64,000 bases of DNA from Pseudomonadota bacterium (GCA_021811085.1 JAJZPQ010000007.1:39107-103106); one strand, 5' to 3'; positions 9,230 to 17,712 are shown, counted from the first letter of the stretch. Notes: a model not told the origin generated them from the sequence alone. Made by a program: numbers and translations.

Positions 9230-9298
9230 AGCGCTAACATTATAGCCGGAGGCCCACCGGCAGCAACCGGCATAGCGCTACCCGGCATAGCGCTACCC
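9229..9298. promoter_or_regulatory. Three LacI-type operators (TAGCGCTA) incl. a 15-bp tandem repeat
   Basis: The self-complementary core TAGCGCTA occurs at 9229-9236, 9273-9280 and 9288-9295. The last two are in a perfect 15-bp tandem repeat (GGCATAGCGCTACCC, 9269-9283 and 9284-9298). The first overlaps the end of the -10 box, where a bound repressor would block RNA polymerase. The neighbouring LacI regulator is the obvious candidate ligand, though this is an inference. Confidence 0.7.
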
Positions 9299-9343
9299 GC
9301 GGCACCGGCACGAGCGCGCATTCCCGCGCCAACAGGAGGATAT

Positions 9344-9805
9344 ATGGTTGCATCACCCGATTACTTCGATGGTTTGACGCGTGCGACCGCAGTCTATGAT
9401 TTTACGACCGGCGACGAAAACATGTTCTTGGATCGCATAAGCCTGATCAAGCTTACGGCGAAAAAGTTCCACCAGCGCGGCATCGAGACGGACTTCGTCA
9501 TTTTGATTCATGGACCATCGACCAAATTCGTCATTCGGTCGCAAAGCGGTACGAAGTTCGATGGTGAAGCGATGGCAAAGTTGCCGGAGATTCATGCGCT
9601 GATGCAAGAGCTCGGCGACTCCGGCGATGCGCGCGTAGTGACCTGCGGGATCGCCATGGGGCGTCATCTTGTGGGCAAGGACAATCTGATGCCGTTTACC
9701 ATCATAGAAGAGAACGTCGCCGAGATCAGCATTGCGCTGCAGAACAAGGGATACGCCTACATGCAGGTGGATTTGATGGCGGCGAATCCGGCGAAGGCGG
9801 CCTGA
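9344..9805 (+). CDS. DsrE/DsrF-like family protein
   Basis: A 153-residue soluble protein with the DsrE-like alpha/beta fold. It contains FVILIHGPSTKFVI (the first strand and loop), a conserved cysteine at about residue 101 in VVTCGIAMGR, and the family's closing motif IALQNKGYAYMQVD. Proteins of this family accept or transfer sulfane sulfur on that cysteine, though many members have no tested function. The start is the ATG at 9344 behind an AGGAGG; a longer frame running upstream through the operator region is not credible. It is the first gene after a LacI-controlled promoter and is followed 40 bp later by a periplasmic binding protein. Confidence 0.85.
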   Translation: MVASPDYFDGLTRATAVYDFTTGDENMFLDRISLIKLTAKKFHQRGIETDFVILIHGPSTKFVIRSQSGTKFDGEAMAKLPEIHALMQELGDSGDARVVTCGIAMGRHLVGKDNLMPFTIIEENVAEISIALQNKGYAYMQVDLMAANPAKAA

Positions 9806-9845
9806 ACGCGGGCCGATGGCTTTATTCCACCAGAAGGAGGGGGAG

Positions 9846-10862
9846 ATGAGCGGGAAATTTGGAAAACGACGGCTGTTGCTGAAAGCGTTGGGTATCGGTG
9901 CGGCGAGCGCTGCGGTAGGTATGCCCGGAATTTCACGCGCGCAGTCAACCAAAGTGCGCGTGGGCTACATCCATACAGTTGCCGTAGACGGCCAAATCTG
10001 GGCCGGTGAGCACATAGGAAGCTGGAAGAAAGAAGGCCTGGACATGGAGTTCATCAAATTCGACTCCGGGCTCGCCGTGTTTCAGGCCATGGTCGGTGGC
10101 AGCATCGACCTGGTGGCGGTCGGCGCTTATGCCGCGAATTTTCCCGCCAACGGGCAGGGCAAGGTGTTTCTCATCAATTCGATCGAATACGCCACCGCCC
10201 AGCTCTGGGTGCGCACCGACCAGGGCGTCAAGAGCTTTGCCGATCTGAAGGGAAAGAAGATATCGACAGCCATCGGCTCCACCGCGGATGTTTTCCTGCG
10301 GACCGCGCTCAAGGCCAATGGATTAAACCCGAACAAGGACGTGGAGATCATCAATCAGCGCATGCCCGATGCGGTGTCCGGGTTCATCGCCGGGGCGATT
10401 CCCGCGGTGGCTTTGTGGGTGCCGTTCAATCTTGCGGTCGCGAAGAATGTCCCGGCCGCCAAAATGCTCGTGGACGCGTCCGCATATTATCCGAAATCTG
10501 CGATTATCGGCGGCTGGGTGGCAAGCAACGATTTTTACGCCCGGCACCCCGATGTGATGAAAAGAGTGGTGCGCGCCTGGATTGCGGCCAACGATTACCT
10601 GGTCTCGAAACCGGATGAGGCGTTGGCCGCAATCCAGAGCAAGCATTATCCCGAAGTGCCGCTCGATTCGCTGAAGTCGATGTACAAGGCGGCCAAGGTG
10701 TTTCCGTCAGGCGAGTGGGCCAAATTGTACAAAGACGGCACGGTGGACAGGTGGCTTAATCAGGTAAGCAATTTTTACGTCGAAATCGATGCGATCAAGA
10801 ACCCGCTTCCGGCCGAGAAGTATTTCGATTCGAAGCTGTTGCTGGGGTTGGTGGGGACATAA
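9846..10862 (+). CDS. ABC transporter substrate-binding protein (NMT1/SsuA-like)
   Basis: A 338-residue binding protein of the NMT1/THI5-SsuA-TauA type. The N-terminus (GKRRLLLKALGIGAASAAVG) resembles a Tat or Sec leader with paired arginines. The mature protein shows KVRVGYIHTVAVDGQIW, FDSGLAVFQAMVGGSIDLVAVG, and FADLKGKKISTAIGST, which form the usual ligand-cleft elements. Such proteins bind aliphatic sulfonates, taurine, nitrate or pyrimidine precursors. The DsrE-like neighbour makes an organosulfur ligand attractive, but that is inference. An AGGAGG lies just before the ATG at 9846. The cognate ATPase follows on the opposite strand and is truncated; no matching permease is in the window. 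Confidence 0.88.
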   Translation: MSGKFGKRRLLLKALGIGAASAAVGMPGISRAQSTKVRVGYIHTVAVDGQIWAGEHIGSWKKEGLDMEFIKFDSGLAVFQAMVGGSIDLVAVGAYAANFPANGQGKVFLINSIEYATAQLWVRTDQGVKSFADLKGKKISTAIGSTADVFLRTALKANGLNPNKDVEIINQRMPDAVSGFIAGAIPAVALWVPFNLAVAKNVPAAKMLVDASAYYPKSAIIGGWVASNDFYARHPDVMKRVVRAWIAANDYLVSKPDEALAAIQSKHYPEVPLDSLKSMYKAAKVFPSGEWAKLYKDGTVDRWLNQVSNFYVEIDAIKNPLPAEKYFDSKLLLGLVGT

Positions 10863-10885
10863 ATCGACAGCGCGGCGCGGCTAGC

Positions 10886-11311
10886 CTAGTAAGGCGCCGC
10901 GTCGCGGGCTTGTTTTTCCTGAGCCGCATATTCGCGCATGACCAGATCGCGCATTCTGGAGCGCAATTCAATAAACTCGGCCTTTTCGTGCAGTTCCTGC
11001 GTCCGCGGGTAAGGAAACGGCACCTCGACGACGCAGCGCACCCGCGACGGCCGGGCTGTCACCACCACCACCCGCGATGAAAGGTAAATCGCTTCTTCGA
11101 CCGAATGGGTAATCAGCATTGCCGTTTTGCCTTCTTTCTGCAGCACTTCGAGAAGCAGGTCCTGCATGGCGGTGCGGGTTTGAGAGTCCAAGGCGCCAAA
11201 CGGTTCATCCATCAACAAAAACTGAGGCGCTACCGCGTATGCGCGCGCCAAAGCGAGCCTTTGGCGCATGCCGCCCGAAAGCGTCTTGGGATAAGCTCGG
11301 CGGAACTCGGA
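10886..11311 (-). pseudogene. ABC transporter ATP-binding protein, N-terminally truncated (SsuB/TauB-like)
   Basis: This encodes the C-terminal half of a nitrate/sulfonate/taurine-type ATPase: AYPKTLSGGMRQRLALARA (signature), FLLMDEPFGALD (Walker B) and MLITHSVEEAIYL (H-loop), then a normal C-terminus. Homology stops just upstream of the signature at about 11311. The N-terminal half with Walker A and the Q-loop is absent. Beyond the junction the DNA encodes, on the opposite strand, the middle of a GMC oxidoreductase. The gene cannot make a working ATPase. The type fits the neighbouring binding protein, so it is the likely former partner of that importer. Confidence 0.85.
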
Positions 11312-12821
11312 CAAACTGCTGCTGCTGGAAGCCGGCGGGCCGGATCGCAGTCCATGGATACACATTCCCATCGGCTACGGCAAGACCATTTTTGACCGGC
11401 GCATCAATTGGGGCTACGAAACCGAGCCCGAGGCCCAACTGGAGGGGCGGCGCATCTACTGGCCGCGCGGCAAAGTGCTGGGCGGATCGGGCTCGGTCAA
11501 CGGCCTGGTCCACATCCGCGGCCAACGCGAGGATTTCGACGGCTGGGCGGCACAGGGCAATCCTGGGTGGGGCTACGACGATCTGCTACCTTACTTTTGC
11601 AAGTCCGAGCACCAGGTGCGGGGCGCCGACGCTTTTCACGGCAGCGGCGGGCCGCTGTGGGTGTCGGACCTCTCCGAGCACCACCCGCTGTGCGAGGCCT
11701 TCATCGCCAGCGCAGGCCGGCTGGGCATTGCGCACAACCCGGACTTCAACGGCGAGCGCCAGGAAGGCGCAGGCTACTTTCAGCTGACCACGCGCCGCGG
11801 CATGCGCTGCAGCCCGGCGAGCGCCTACCTGCGTCCGGCGCGAATGCGCAGGAACCTGAGTGTAATTACCCGCGCCCTTGCGCGCCGCGTGCTGTTTCAA
11901 GGCAGGCGTGCCGTCGGGGTCGAGTATGAAACAGGCGGCGAGATTCAGGTGGCGCGCGCGCGGCGCGAGGTGCTGTTGTCCGGCGGCGCCATCAACTCCC
12001 CGCAGTTGCTGATGCTCTCGGGCATCGGCGATGCCGCCCGGCTCGCCCGCTTCGGCATTGCGCCGGTCGTGCACCTGCCGGGCGTCGGACGCAACTTGCA
12101 AGACCACCTGCAGGCGCGGGTCGTGTTCAAGGCGACACGTGCGATTACCTACAACGACGTCTTCAACAGCCCGCTGCGCACGCTGCAAGCCGGCCTGCAG
12201 TGGGCGTTGCTGCGCCGGGGGCCGCTGACGGTAAGCGCCGGACAGGCGGGCGCCTTCGTGCGCGTGATGCCGGACGCCGAGCGCCCGGACGTGCAGTTCC
12301 ATTTCATCACCTTCAGCGCGGACCGGCCGGGCGCGGGCCTGCACAAGTTTTCCGGCTTCACCGCCTCGGTATGCCAGCTGCGCCCGGCGAGCCGCGGCCA
12401 CATCGAACTGGTCGGCATCGATCCAAGGTCGGCACCGCGCATTTACGCCAACTACCTGTCGGCCCCGGGCGATCTCGAGGTGCTGCGGGAGGCCGTTCGC
12501 CTGGCGCGGCGTATCGCTCACACAACGCCGCTCGCGGACCTGATCGCCGAGGAGGTTTCACCCGGGGCGGTGGGGAACGACGATGCCGCGTTGGATGCTT
12601 TCGTGCGCAGCACGGCGGTCACCATCTTTCATCCTGTAGGCACCTGCGCGATGGGCAGCGGCGAGGACGCAGTGGTTGACCATCTACTGCGCGTGCGCGG
12701 CATCGAGAGTTTGCGCGTGATCGATGCGTCGATCATGCCGACGCTGGTTTCAGGCAACACCAACGCGGCTGCCGTCGCGATCGGGGAGAAGGGCGCCGAG
12801 CTGGTGCTGGCGGCCGCCTGA
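11310..12821 (+). pseudogene. GMC-family FAD oxidoreductase, N-terminally truncated (choline dehydrogenase-like)
   Basis: From about 11310 the reading frame matches a GMC oxidoreductase: LLLLEAGGPD, then WPRGKVLGGSGSVNGLVHIRG (the family's first signature), SGGAINSPQLLMLSGIGD (second signature), and the C-terminal catalytic HPVGTCAMG with its histidine and later NTNAAAVAIGEKGAEL. The first 30-40 residues with the GxGxxG FAD-binding Rossmann motif are missing, and an in-frame stop lies at 11292. An internal GTG at 11475 could still be used, but the product would lack the FAD site. The 5' end abuts the 5' end of the truncated ATPase head to head, consistent with one deletion between two divergent genes or with an assembly join. 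Confidence 0.85.
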
Positions 12822-13152
12822 AGGCGGTTCACCTACCCGATTCAACGTCCTGCGGCGCCGCTGCCGGCTTGTGCGTCGTGGTGGGGCTGAAAAAAGGATG
12901 AGGGCGATGCGGCAAGCAAGCATTGTTGCCAGCTGACTATGCGGGTATCCTTGACCGTGCTGGATTCGAATATCGCCGGAAGGATAGATGCTCGGCGACG
13001 CGCAAGTCATGCAAACGCAGACGATAGGCAAGCTTTACGATCTGAGGATGATCTGAACAGAGGGGCTGGGGAAGGGGGCACGTTCCCCTTCACACCCGGC
13101 CGCTGTAAATTCCCCAACTCAGAGCTTCCCTAGTCGATTCGTAGGAGGCGAT
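12822..13152. other. Non-coding spacer with a small hairpin
   Basis: A 330-bp gap before the DsrE-like set. I see no convincing gene. A perfect 7-bp hairpin (13071-13077 with 13085-13091, 7-nt loop) lies 60 bp before the next gene; it has no T-run, so it is a weak terminator or leader structure. No strong promoter hexamers were recognised. Confidence 0.4.
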
Positions 13153-13425
13153 GTGCAAAAGAAAATAGCAGTGTTGGTGCGCGAGAGGCAAAGTGAGGCG
13201 CTCAGGATGTCGTTGGGCTTGATCCTGGTGGACGACCTGGTGGACGTGTACGTGCTCGACAGAAAGCTGCAGGCGACAAAGGAAACTGCGTTGCACGTCG
13301 AGACGATGAAAGAAATGGACATGCAGATTTATACGAACTGCGGCGAAAACGAAGGCATGGAATATCTGCCGGTAGACGAAATCGCCCTGAGGTTGCCTCA
13401 GTACGACCATATTCTCGCATATTAG
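13153..13425 (+). CDS. Small DsrE/DsrF-like (TusC-like) protein
   Basis: A 90-residue protein starting at a GTG behind a strong AGGAGG. The segment EALRMSLGLILVDDLVDVYVLD resembles the first strand-helix-strand of DsrE/DsrF family proteins, where a helix of the form ALRMALGLTL is typical. One cysteine is present (residue 63), but not in a recognised sulfur-transfer motif. DsrF/TusC subunits often lack a catalytic cysteine and act structurally in the hexamer. The next two genes encode DsrE-like and DsrH-like proteins with 26-33 bp gaps, so a reduced DsrEFH/TusBCD-type complex is a reasonable inference. The family assignment rests on pattern only. Confidence 0.6.
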   Translation: MQKKIAVLVRERQSEALRMSLGLILVDDLVDVYVLDRKLQATKETALHVETMKEMDMQIYTNCGENEGMEYLPVDEIALRLPQYDHILAY

Positions 13426-13451
13426 CGGGACCGACTCGAAAGGAGACCGCA

Positions 13452-13754
13452 GTGAAGCTCGGGATGTTGATCAATACGGCGAAACATTTGGGCGATGTTG
13501 TCGGGATTTGCCGAGCCGCCCTGGCGAGGAACCATCAGGTAAGCATTTTTGCCATGGACGAGGGCACTAGGCTGCTGGAAAACGATGCCTTCGTGTCTCT
13601 GGCCGAGCTTCAAGGCGTATCGATGAGTGTATGCGATCACAGCGCCAAGATGATCGGCGTGAGGACCGAGGGGCTGTCGCCAAAGATCGTCTGCGCAAGC
13701 CAGCTGAACAACGCGATGATGAATCACAACGCTGACCGGGTAATCGTGCTTTAG
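13452..13754 (+). CDS. DsrE-family protein (TusD/DsrE2-like)
   Basis: A 100-residue protein. It opens with a strand and helix (KLGMLINTAKHLGDVVGICRAALARNHQVSIFAMDEG), the usual DsrE fold start with a small-molecule-binding glycine loop. The later motif VSMSVCDHSA places Cys61 where DsrE/TusD carry the persulfide-accepting cysteine. Two more cysteines are at residues 20 and 82. The ATG at 13452 follows an AAAGGAGACC site. It is the middle gene of a compact three-gene set and is the one most likely to carry sulfur. Partners and sulfur source are unknown. Confidence 0.75.
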   Translation: MKLGMLINTAKHLGDVVGICRAALARNHQVSIFAMDEGTRLLENDAFVSLAELQGVSMSVCDHSAKMIGVRTEGLSPKIVCASQLNNAMMNHNADRVIVL

Positions 13755-13787
13755 GTACACCGGTCGCGCATAAGGGGGAGCGGGATA

Positions 13788-13958
13788 GTGAAGATACTGT
13801 GCCTGTTGAATGACGGGCCGGATGCGTCGTCCGGCGCGTGGGTCGAGGCTCTGTCACGGAATTGCGAGGTCGAGGTGATCGATCTCGCGCGCAAGGAAGT
13901 ACCGTACGACGCGCTCGTGGACAAGATCTTCGCGTGCGACAAGTTGATCTCCTGGTGA
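13788..13958 (+). CDS. 56-residue DsrH/TusB-like peptide
   Basis: A short gene starting at GTG 13788 with a good GGGGGAG ribosome binding site and ending at 13958. The product opens VKILCLLNDGPD, continues with a strand (CEVEVIDLARKEV) and ends KIFACDKLISW. TusB/DsrH proteins are about 95 residues and also end in an aromatic residue after a short strand, with a cysteine near the C-terminus. Here Cys49 lies eight residues from the end. The protein is much shorter than the family norm yet keeps the terminal pattern. Position directly after the DsrE-like gene (33-bp gap) supports a real gene; the DsrH assignment is tentative. Confidence 0.6.
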   Translation: MKILCLLNDGPDASSGAWVEALSRNCEVEVIDLARKEVPYDALVDKIFACDKLISW

Positions 13959-13991
13959 GCACGTTGGCATAGGCCGGCGTGTTACTTCACC

Positions 13992-15761
13992 GTGCGGGGG
14001 CCGACGGAGAGCGAACGAAGCGGCGCGCATGGCTTTGCGCGGCCCGCGTTTTCGGCGGCCCATGTAGCAGCGGACCGGCAGTGGTTATTGCTCGCGTACA
14101 CCGCGGTTGCGCTCCTGTCCCTGGCCGCTTTCCTCACGCTTTTCCTGTTTCGCGCACAGGATGATAACCGGCTGACCAGCTGGCGTTGGGTATTCGCCGA
14201 CGCCGATGTATTCTGGATCATTCCTGTCCTGGCAGCCGGTCTTTTTCTGGCCGCTGCGCTGGTCCGCTTGCCGTTTCCTCGGCGCCGGCCTGCAGGCGTG
14301 CTGTTTCTTTGTTCCTTTGCCGTGGCCGCGGTCTTCTGGGGCGAGCCCGAGGTCGTCGTGGATGCCGCCAGGTATTTCACCCAGGCCAAGCATATCGAGC
14401 TCTACGGCCTGGGGTATTTCCTGCGCGAGTGGGGCGGGCAGATCACGGCATGGACCGATCTGCCGCTGATCCCCTCGCTCTACGGCCTGATCTTCAGCTT
14501 CGCGGGCGAGCACCGGATATACATCCAGGTTTTTACCACGCTGCTGTTCGCGGCGAGCGTTGTTCTGACCTACCTGATCGGCAGGACGCTGTGGGACGAG
14601 GCCACCGGTTTCCACGCCGGGGCGCTGCTGCTCGGGATGCCGTACCTCCTGACCCAGGTGCCGCTGATGCTGGTCGATGTGCCGACGATGTTCTTTCTCC
14701 TGCTCGCGGTTTTTGCCACGCTCAGGGCGCTCGAGCGCGGTGGGGCGGGTTATCTGGCGCTGGCGTCGGTGGCGGTGGCGCTCGCATTCTGGACCAAGTA
14801 TTCCGCCTGGCTGTTTCTGAGTGTGCTCGTGGTCGTTCTCGTTGTCCGGCTCAAACAGGGGCCGCGGCCCGTATTTCTGCGTGCTCTCGTGCTGATCATG
14901 ATTTCGATGGTTCTGATCGGCGCCACGCTGCTGCCCATGCTCGAGGTCGTGGGTGCACAGCTCAGGCTTTTGCAAAGTTATCAACTGCCCGGTCTCGCGC
15001 GCTGGAAAGAGAGTCCGGGCTCGACCTTCCTGTTTCAGATGCATCCTTTCATTGCGGCTTTCGCCCTGATTTCCGTCTATGCAGCATTCAAGAACAAGGA
15101 TGCGCGCTACGCAATCGTGCTGTGGTTGCCCGCGCTGGTGCTGGTGCTGGGAATCAACCGGATCCGCTACCTCCTGCCGGTGTTTCCGATGCTGGCGCTG
15201 ATGGCCGCCTATGGCCTGCGGCAGATCCGGTGCGGGGAACTGCGGAACTACATCGTTCTGAGCATTGTCGCCTCGTCGATGGCGCTGTCAGTCCTGGGCT
15301 TCCGCCCGTTCCTGCAACGAACGAGCGCCGTGAATCTGCAGCAGGCCGGGGAATATCTCGATTCCCTGGATGCCTCCGAGGTGGAGGTCGTTGCACTGCA
15401 ACAACGGTACGCGGCGGTCAATCCGGCCGTCTCGGTGCCTCTGCTGGATCTTCATACCTCGAAGCGTCTGATCTTTCGACCGGATGGGCTTGCCCCCACC
15501 GGGCGGGGCGTGGACGAGTCGTCCCTGCGTTTCACCTGGGAATACAGCAATCCGAAATACGACTATGCCGGCGCCGGCGGACCGAAGGCAGAGGTGGTGG
15601 TGGTCATTGCCGACGATGTGGCCGAGCCCTTGCCGCACTGCATTGCACAAGAGCTCATCGGTTACCGTCTGTCGCGGCAGTTTATCGCCTCAGAAAATGT
15701 TTTTGGGTATAGAACCATTGTTAAAGTGTACCTGGCAGGGCATTATCCGCGTCGGGGATAG
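13992..15761 (+). CDS. Glycosyltransferase family 39 protein (ArnT/PMT-like membrane protein)
   Basis: A protein of up to 589 residues with about 11-12 membrane segments. It has the first-loop acidic motif of GT-C enzymes (EPEVVVDAARYFTQAKHIELYG) and the conserved DLPLIPSLYGLIFSFAGEHR region, then alternating hydrophobic helices and a periplasmic C-terminal part. Such enzymes transfer a sugar from a polyprenyl-phosphate donor to a lipid or protein on the outer face of the inner membrane. The start is uncertain: GTG 13992 has no clear ribosome binding site. It lies between the DsrE-like genes and the YeeE gene; functionally it fits better with the GT2, radical SAM and FAD genes downstream. Confidence 0.82.
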   Translation: MRGPTESERSGAHGFARPAFSAAHVAADRQWLLLAYTAVALLSLAAFLTLFLFRAQDDNRLTSWRWVFADADVFWIIPVLAAGLFLAAALVRLPFPRRRPAGVLFLCSFAVAAVFWGEPEVVVDAARYFTQAKHIELYGLGYFLREWGGQITAWTDLPLIPSLYGLIFSFAGEHRIYIQVFTTLLFAASVVLTYLIGRTLWDEATGFHAGALLLGMPYLLTQVPLMLVDVPTMFFLLLAVFATLRALERGGAGYLALASVAVALAFWTKYSAWLFLSVLVVVLVVRLKQGPRPVFLRALVLIMISMVLIGATLLPMLEVVGAQLRLLQSYQLPGLARWKESPGSTFLFQMHPFIAAFALISVYAAFKNKDARYAIVLWLPALVLVLGINRIRYLLPVFPMLALMAAYGLRQIRCGELRNYIVLSIVASSMALSVLGFRPFLQRTSAVNLQQAGEYLDSLDASEVEVVALQQRYAAVNPAVSVPLLDLHTSKRLIFRPDGLAPTGRGVDESSLRFTWEYSNPKYDYAGAGGPKAEVVVVIADDVAEPLPHCIAQELIGYRLSRQFIASENVFGYRTIVKVYLAGHYPRRG

Positions 15762-15780
15762 GGTTTATTAGGGGGGGACG

Positions 15781-17250
15781 ATGGAAGCTGTAGCAAAGAT
15801 GGAAGGTGCCGCCGAAGGCAATCAACAAGGTGTCACCAGGAGCAATCAGGCCTGGGCCTACGTCATCATCGGTTTTTTTTCGCTGCTGACCATGGGGACC
15901 TACGCGCTGAATGAGTATTACATTTACGTCGCGGCCTATCTCTGGTTTGGTTTTGTCTACGGCATGTGTCTGCAGTACGGCCGGTTCTGCTTCTCCTCGG
16001 CGTTTCGCGATCTGTTCGCGGTCGGTGTGCCGCGCATGGCCGTGGGCATCATGATCGCCATGGTACTGTTCGGCTCGGTGTCTGCCTTCGTCACGGCGAC
16101 CGGCAACAGCACGTTTCATGCCGCGCCCTACGGGATCCATTCGGTGATCGCGGGGTTCATTTTCGGCGTGGGCATGGTGCTCACCGGCGGCTGCGCCTCG
16201 GGTTCGCTGTACAAGGCGGGCGAGGGCAACGCGACGGCGATGCTGGTGATCCTTTCGATCAGCATCGCGCAGGCACTCTTCGCCAGCGTCGGCGGATGGA
16301 CCAACAATCTGGTGCCCTATTCCTGGCATCAGGCCGCGGTGGCGCGAGGACTGCCCGCGTCGATCAACGCCGGGGACGGCTGGGTGGACCAATATCTTGC
16401 CGGCTACGTCTGGGACCAGCCGGTGACGCGGTTCAGCAAGGTGCTCGGGCTGAGCAATCCGTTTGCCGCGTCCTTTGTCGGCGATGTGCTGGTGGGGATC
16501 GTCCTGCCCGCGGCAGTGCTGCTGATCGGGGTCTACCTGATCTGGTACCGCAAAGGCTATTTGCGCAGGCGCGCGGGGGCGCGCCTGCCCACATCGGGAC
16601 TGGGGGTGAATCTCGCCGGCTACTGGAGCATGATCGTGGCATCCAAACGCACGGCGATCGCCGGCCTGGTCCTGGGTATCGCCGCCGGGCTCCACATGTA
16701 TGTAATGAAGGGGCTGATGCTCAAGTTCGGCGTGACCAATTTCGGCCAGTTGATGGCGCAAATGGGCCACACCGCCGGCCTCTCCGCCAAGGGCACGGTG
16801 TTCGACCCGGGCTACTGGTATGTCACGACGCAGGAAGCGCAGTGGGTCGGATGGATCTTCAACAAGCTCGGCGCGGACAACATGGACAACATTTATTTCG
16901 GCTTCGAGAACGGCCTTCCCAATCCGCTGATCAACCCGGCGGACTGGATGTCGCTCGCCCTGATCGGCGGCGCAGCCGTGATGGCGCTGCTGAGCAACGA
17001 GTTCAAGTGGAAGGGGACGACGCGCGAGCTCGCCATGTGGGCCGTCATCGGCGGCACGCTGATGGGCATCGGCTCGCGCCTCGGCCTGGGATGCAATATC
17101 GGCGCGTTCTTCGTGCGCGTGTCCCAGGGCGACGTGTCCGGATGGATGTTCGGCAGCGGCATGTTCGTCGGCGCCTACGTCGGCGTGAAGTTTTTCAACT
17201 GGTGGACCGAGCGCAAAATGGCGAAAGAGATGGCCGCTTTCGAACCATAG
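15781..17250 (+). CDS. YeeE/YedE family sulfur-compound transporter (TsuA-like)
   Basis: A 489-residue integral membrane protein of the YeeE/YedE (DUF395) family. It carries the family's cysteine motifs: YGRFCFSSAFRD (Cys70, with Cys63 just before), GGCASGSLYKAGEGN (Cys138) and RLGLGCNIGAFF (Cys438). In the studied homologue TsuA, such cysteines pass thiosulfate through the membrane, so uptake of thiosulfate or a similar reduced sulfur species is likely. A GGGGGGG run lies just before the ATG. A TusA-family gene follows after 27 bp, the same pairing as TsuA-TsuB, which supports a transporter plus cytoplasmic sulfur acceptor. Confidence 0.93.
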   Translation: MEAVAKMEGAAEGNQQGVTRSNQAWAYVIIGFFSLLTMGTYALNEYYIYVAAYLWFGFVYGMCLQYGRFCFSSAFRDLFAVGVPRMAVGIMIAMVLFGSVSAFVTATGNSTFHAAPYGIHSVIAGFIFGVGMVLTGGCASGSLYKAGEGNATAMLVILSISIAQALFASVGGWTNNLVPYSWHQAAVARGLPASINAGDGWVDQYLAGYVWDQPVTRFSKVLGLSNPFAASFVGDVLVGIVLPAAVLLIGVYLIWYRKGYLRRRAGARLPTSGLGVNLAGYWSMIVASKRTAIAGLVLGIAAGLHMYVMKGLMLKFGVTNFGQLMAQMGHTAGLSAKGTVFDPGYWYVTTQEAQWVGWIFNKLGADNMDNIYFGFENGLPNPLINPADWMSLALIGGAAVMALLSNEFKWKGTTRELAMWAVIGGTLMGIGSRLGLGCNIGAFFVRVSQGDVSGWMFGSGMFVGAYVGVKFFNWWTERKMAKEMAAFEP

Positions 17251-17277
17251 TGCGGGTATAACAGGAGGAGGTGAGCG

Positions 17278-17529
17278 ATGAAATTCGAAAAGAAAAGCGA
17301 GGGCTTGTATGCGCTGGACGTGTGCGGATATGTTTGCCCGCATCCCCAGCTCTATACCAAGAAGGCGCTGGAAAAAATGAAGGGCGGAGAACTGCTGGAA
17401 CTGGTGTTCGACAACGCTTCTTCGGGGGAGTCCATCTCCGCCATGTGCGAATCCGTCGGGAATGAGGTCATCGAGAAAACCACGGTCAGCGGAAAGTACA
17501 CGTGGAAGATCAGGAAAATCGCAGCTTGA
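17278..17529 (+). CDS. TusA-family sulfurtransferase (TsuB-like)
   Basis: An 83-residue protein with the TusA fold. The catalytic motif is CPHP (Cys20 to Pro23) in DVCGYVCPHPQLYTKKALEKM, followed by the typical GELLELVFDN strand and SISAMCESVGNEV helix. A second cysteine sits four residues before Cys20. TusA proteins take a persulfide on the motif cysteine and hand it on for tRNA thiolation, cofactor synthesis or sulfur oxidation. AGGAGGAGG lies immediately upstream of the ATG. Its place directly behind the YeeE transporter indicates a dedicated acceptor for imported sulfur. Confidence 0.95.
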   Translation: MKFEKKSEGLYALDVCGYVCPHPQLYTKKALEKMKGGELLELVFDNASSGESISAMCESVGNEVIEKTTVSGKYTWKIRKIAA

Positions 17530-17541
17530 GGAAATGATCCC

Positions 17542-17712
17542 ATGAACAAGAGCAGCCTCTGGATCGTGATCGTCGTTGCGGCGTCCTGGATTGGATTTCT
17601 TATGGGTTACTCCATGTCGGCACATACCGGTGGTGCCAAGACGACGGCCGGCGCCGCTGCCGGGGCGGAGCATGCGCCCTCTGGCGCGGCGGCGGGCGGC
17701 TACGGTCAATGA
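17542..17712 (+). CDS. 56-residue membrane-anchored peptide
   Basis: A short gene 12 bp after tusA. The product has a charged start (MNKSS), one membrane segment (LWIVIVVAASWIGFLMGYSM, residues 6-25), and a glycine/alanine-rich tail with GGAKTTAGAAAGAEH and a final GGYGQ. The topology suggests an inner-membrane anchor with a flexible periplasmic tail. I do not recognise a family. Weak ribosome-binding complementarity (GAGG overlapping the tusA stop) suggests translational coupling to tusA. A small helper of the YeeE-TusA pair is possible but unproven. Confidence 0.6.
   Translation: MNKSSLWIVIVVAASWIGFLMGYSMSAHTGGAKTTAGAAAGAEHAPSGAAAGGYGQ

Noticed and set aside
9179..9343. Upstream extension of the DsrE-like gene (55 extra codons)
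   Set aside because: It covers the promoter and operator repeats, and the AGGAGG at 9334 clearly belongs to the ATG at 9344.
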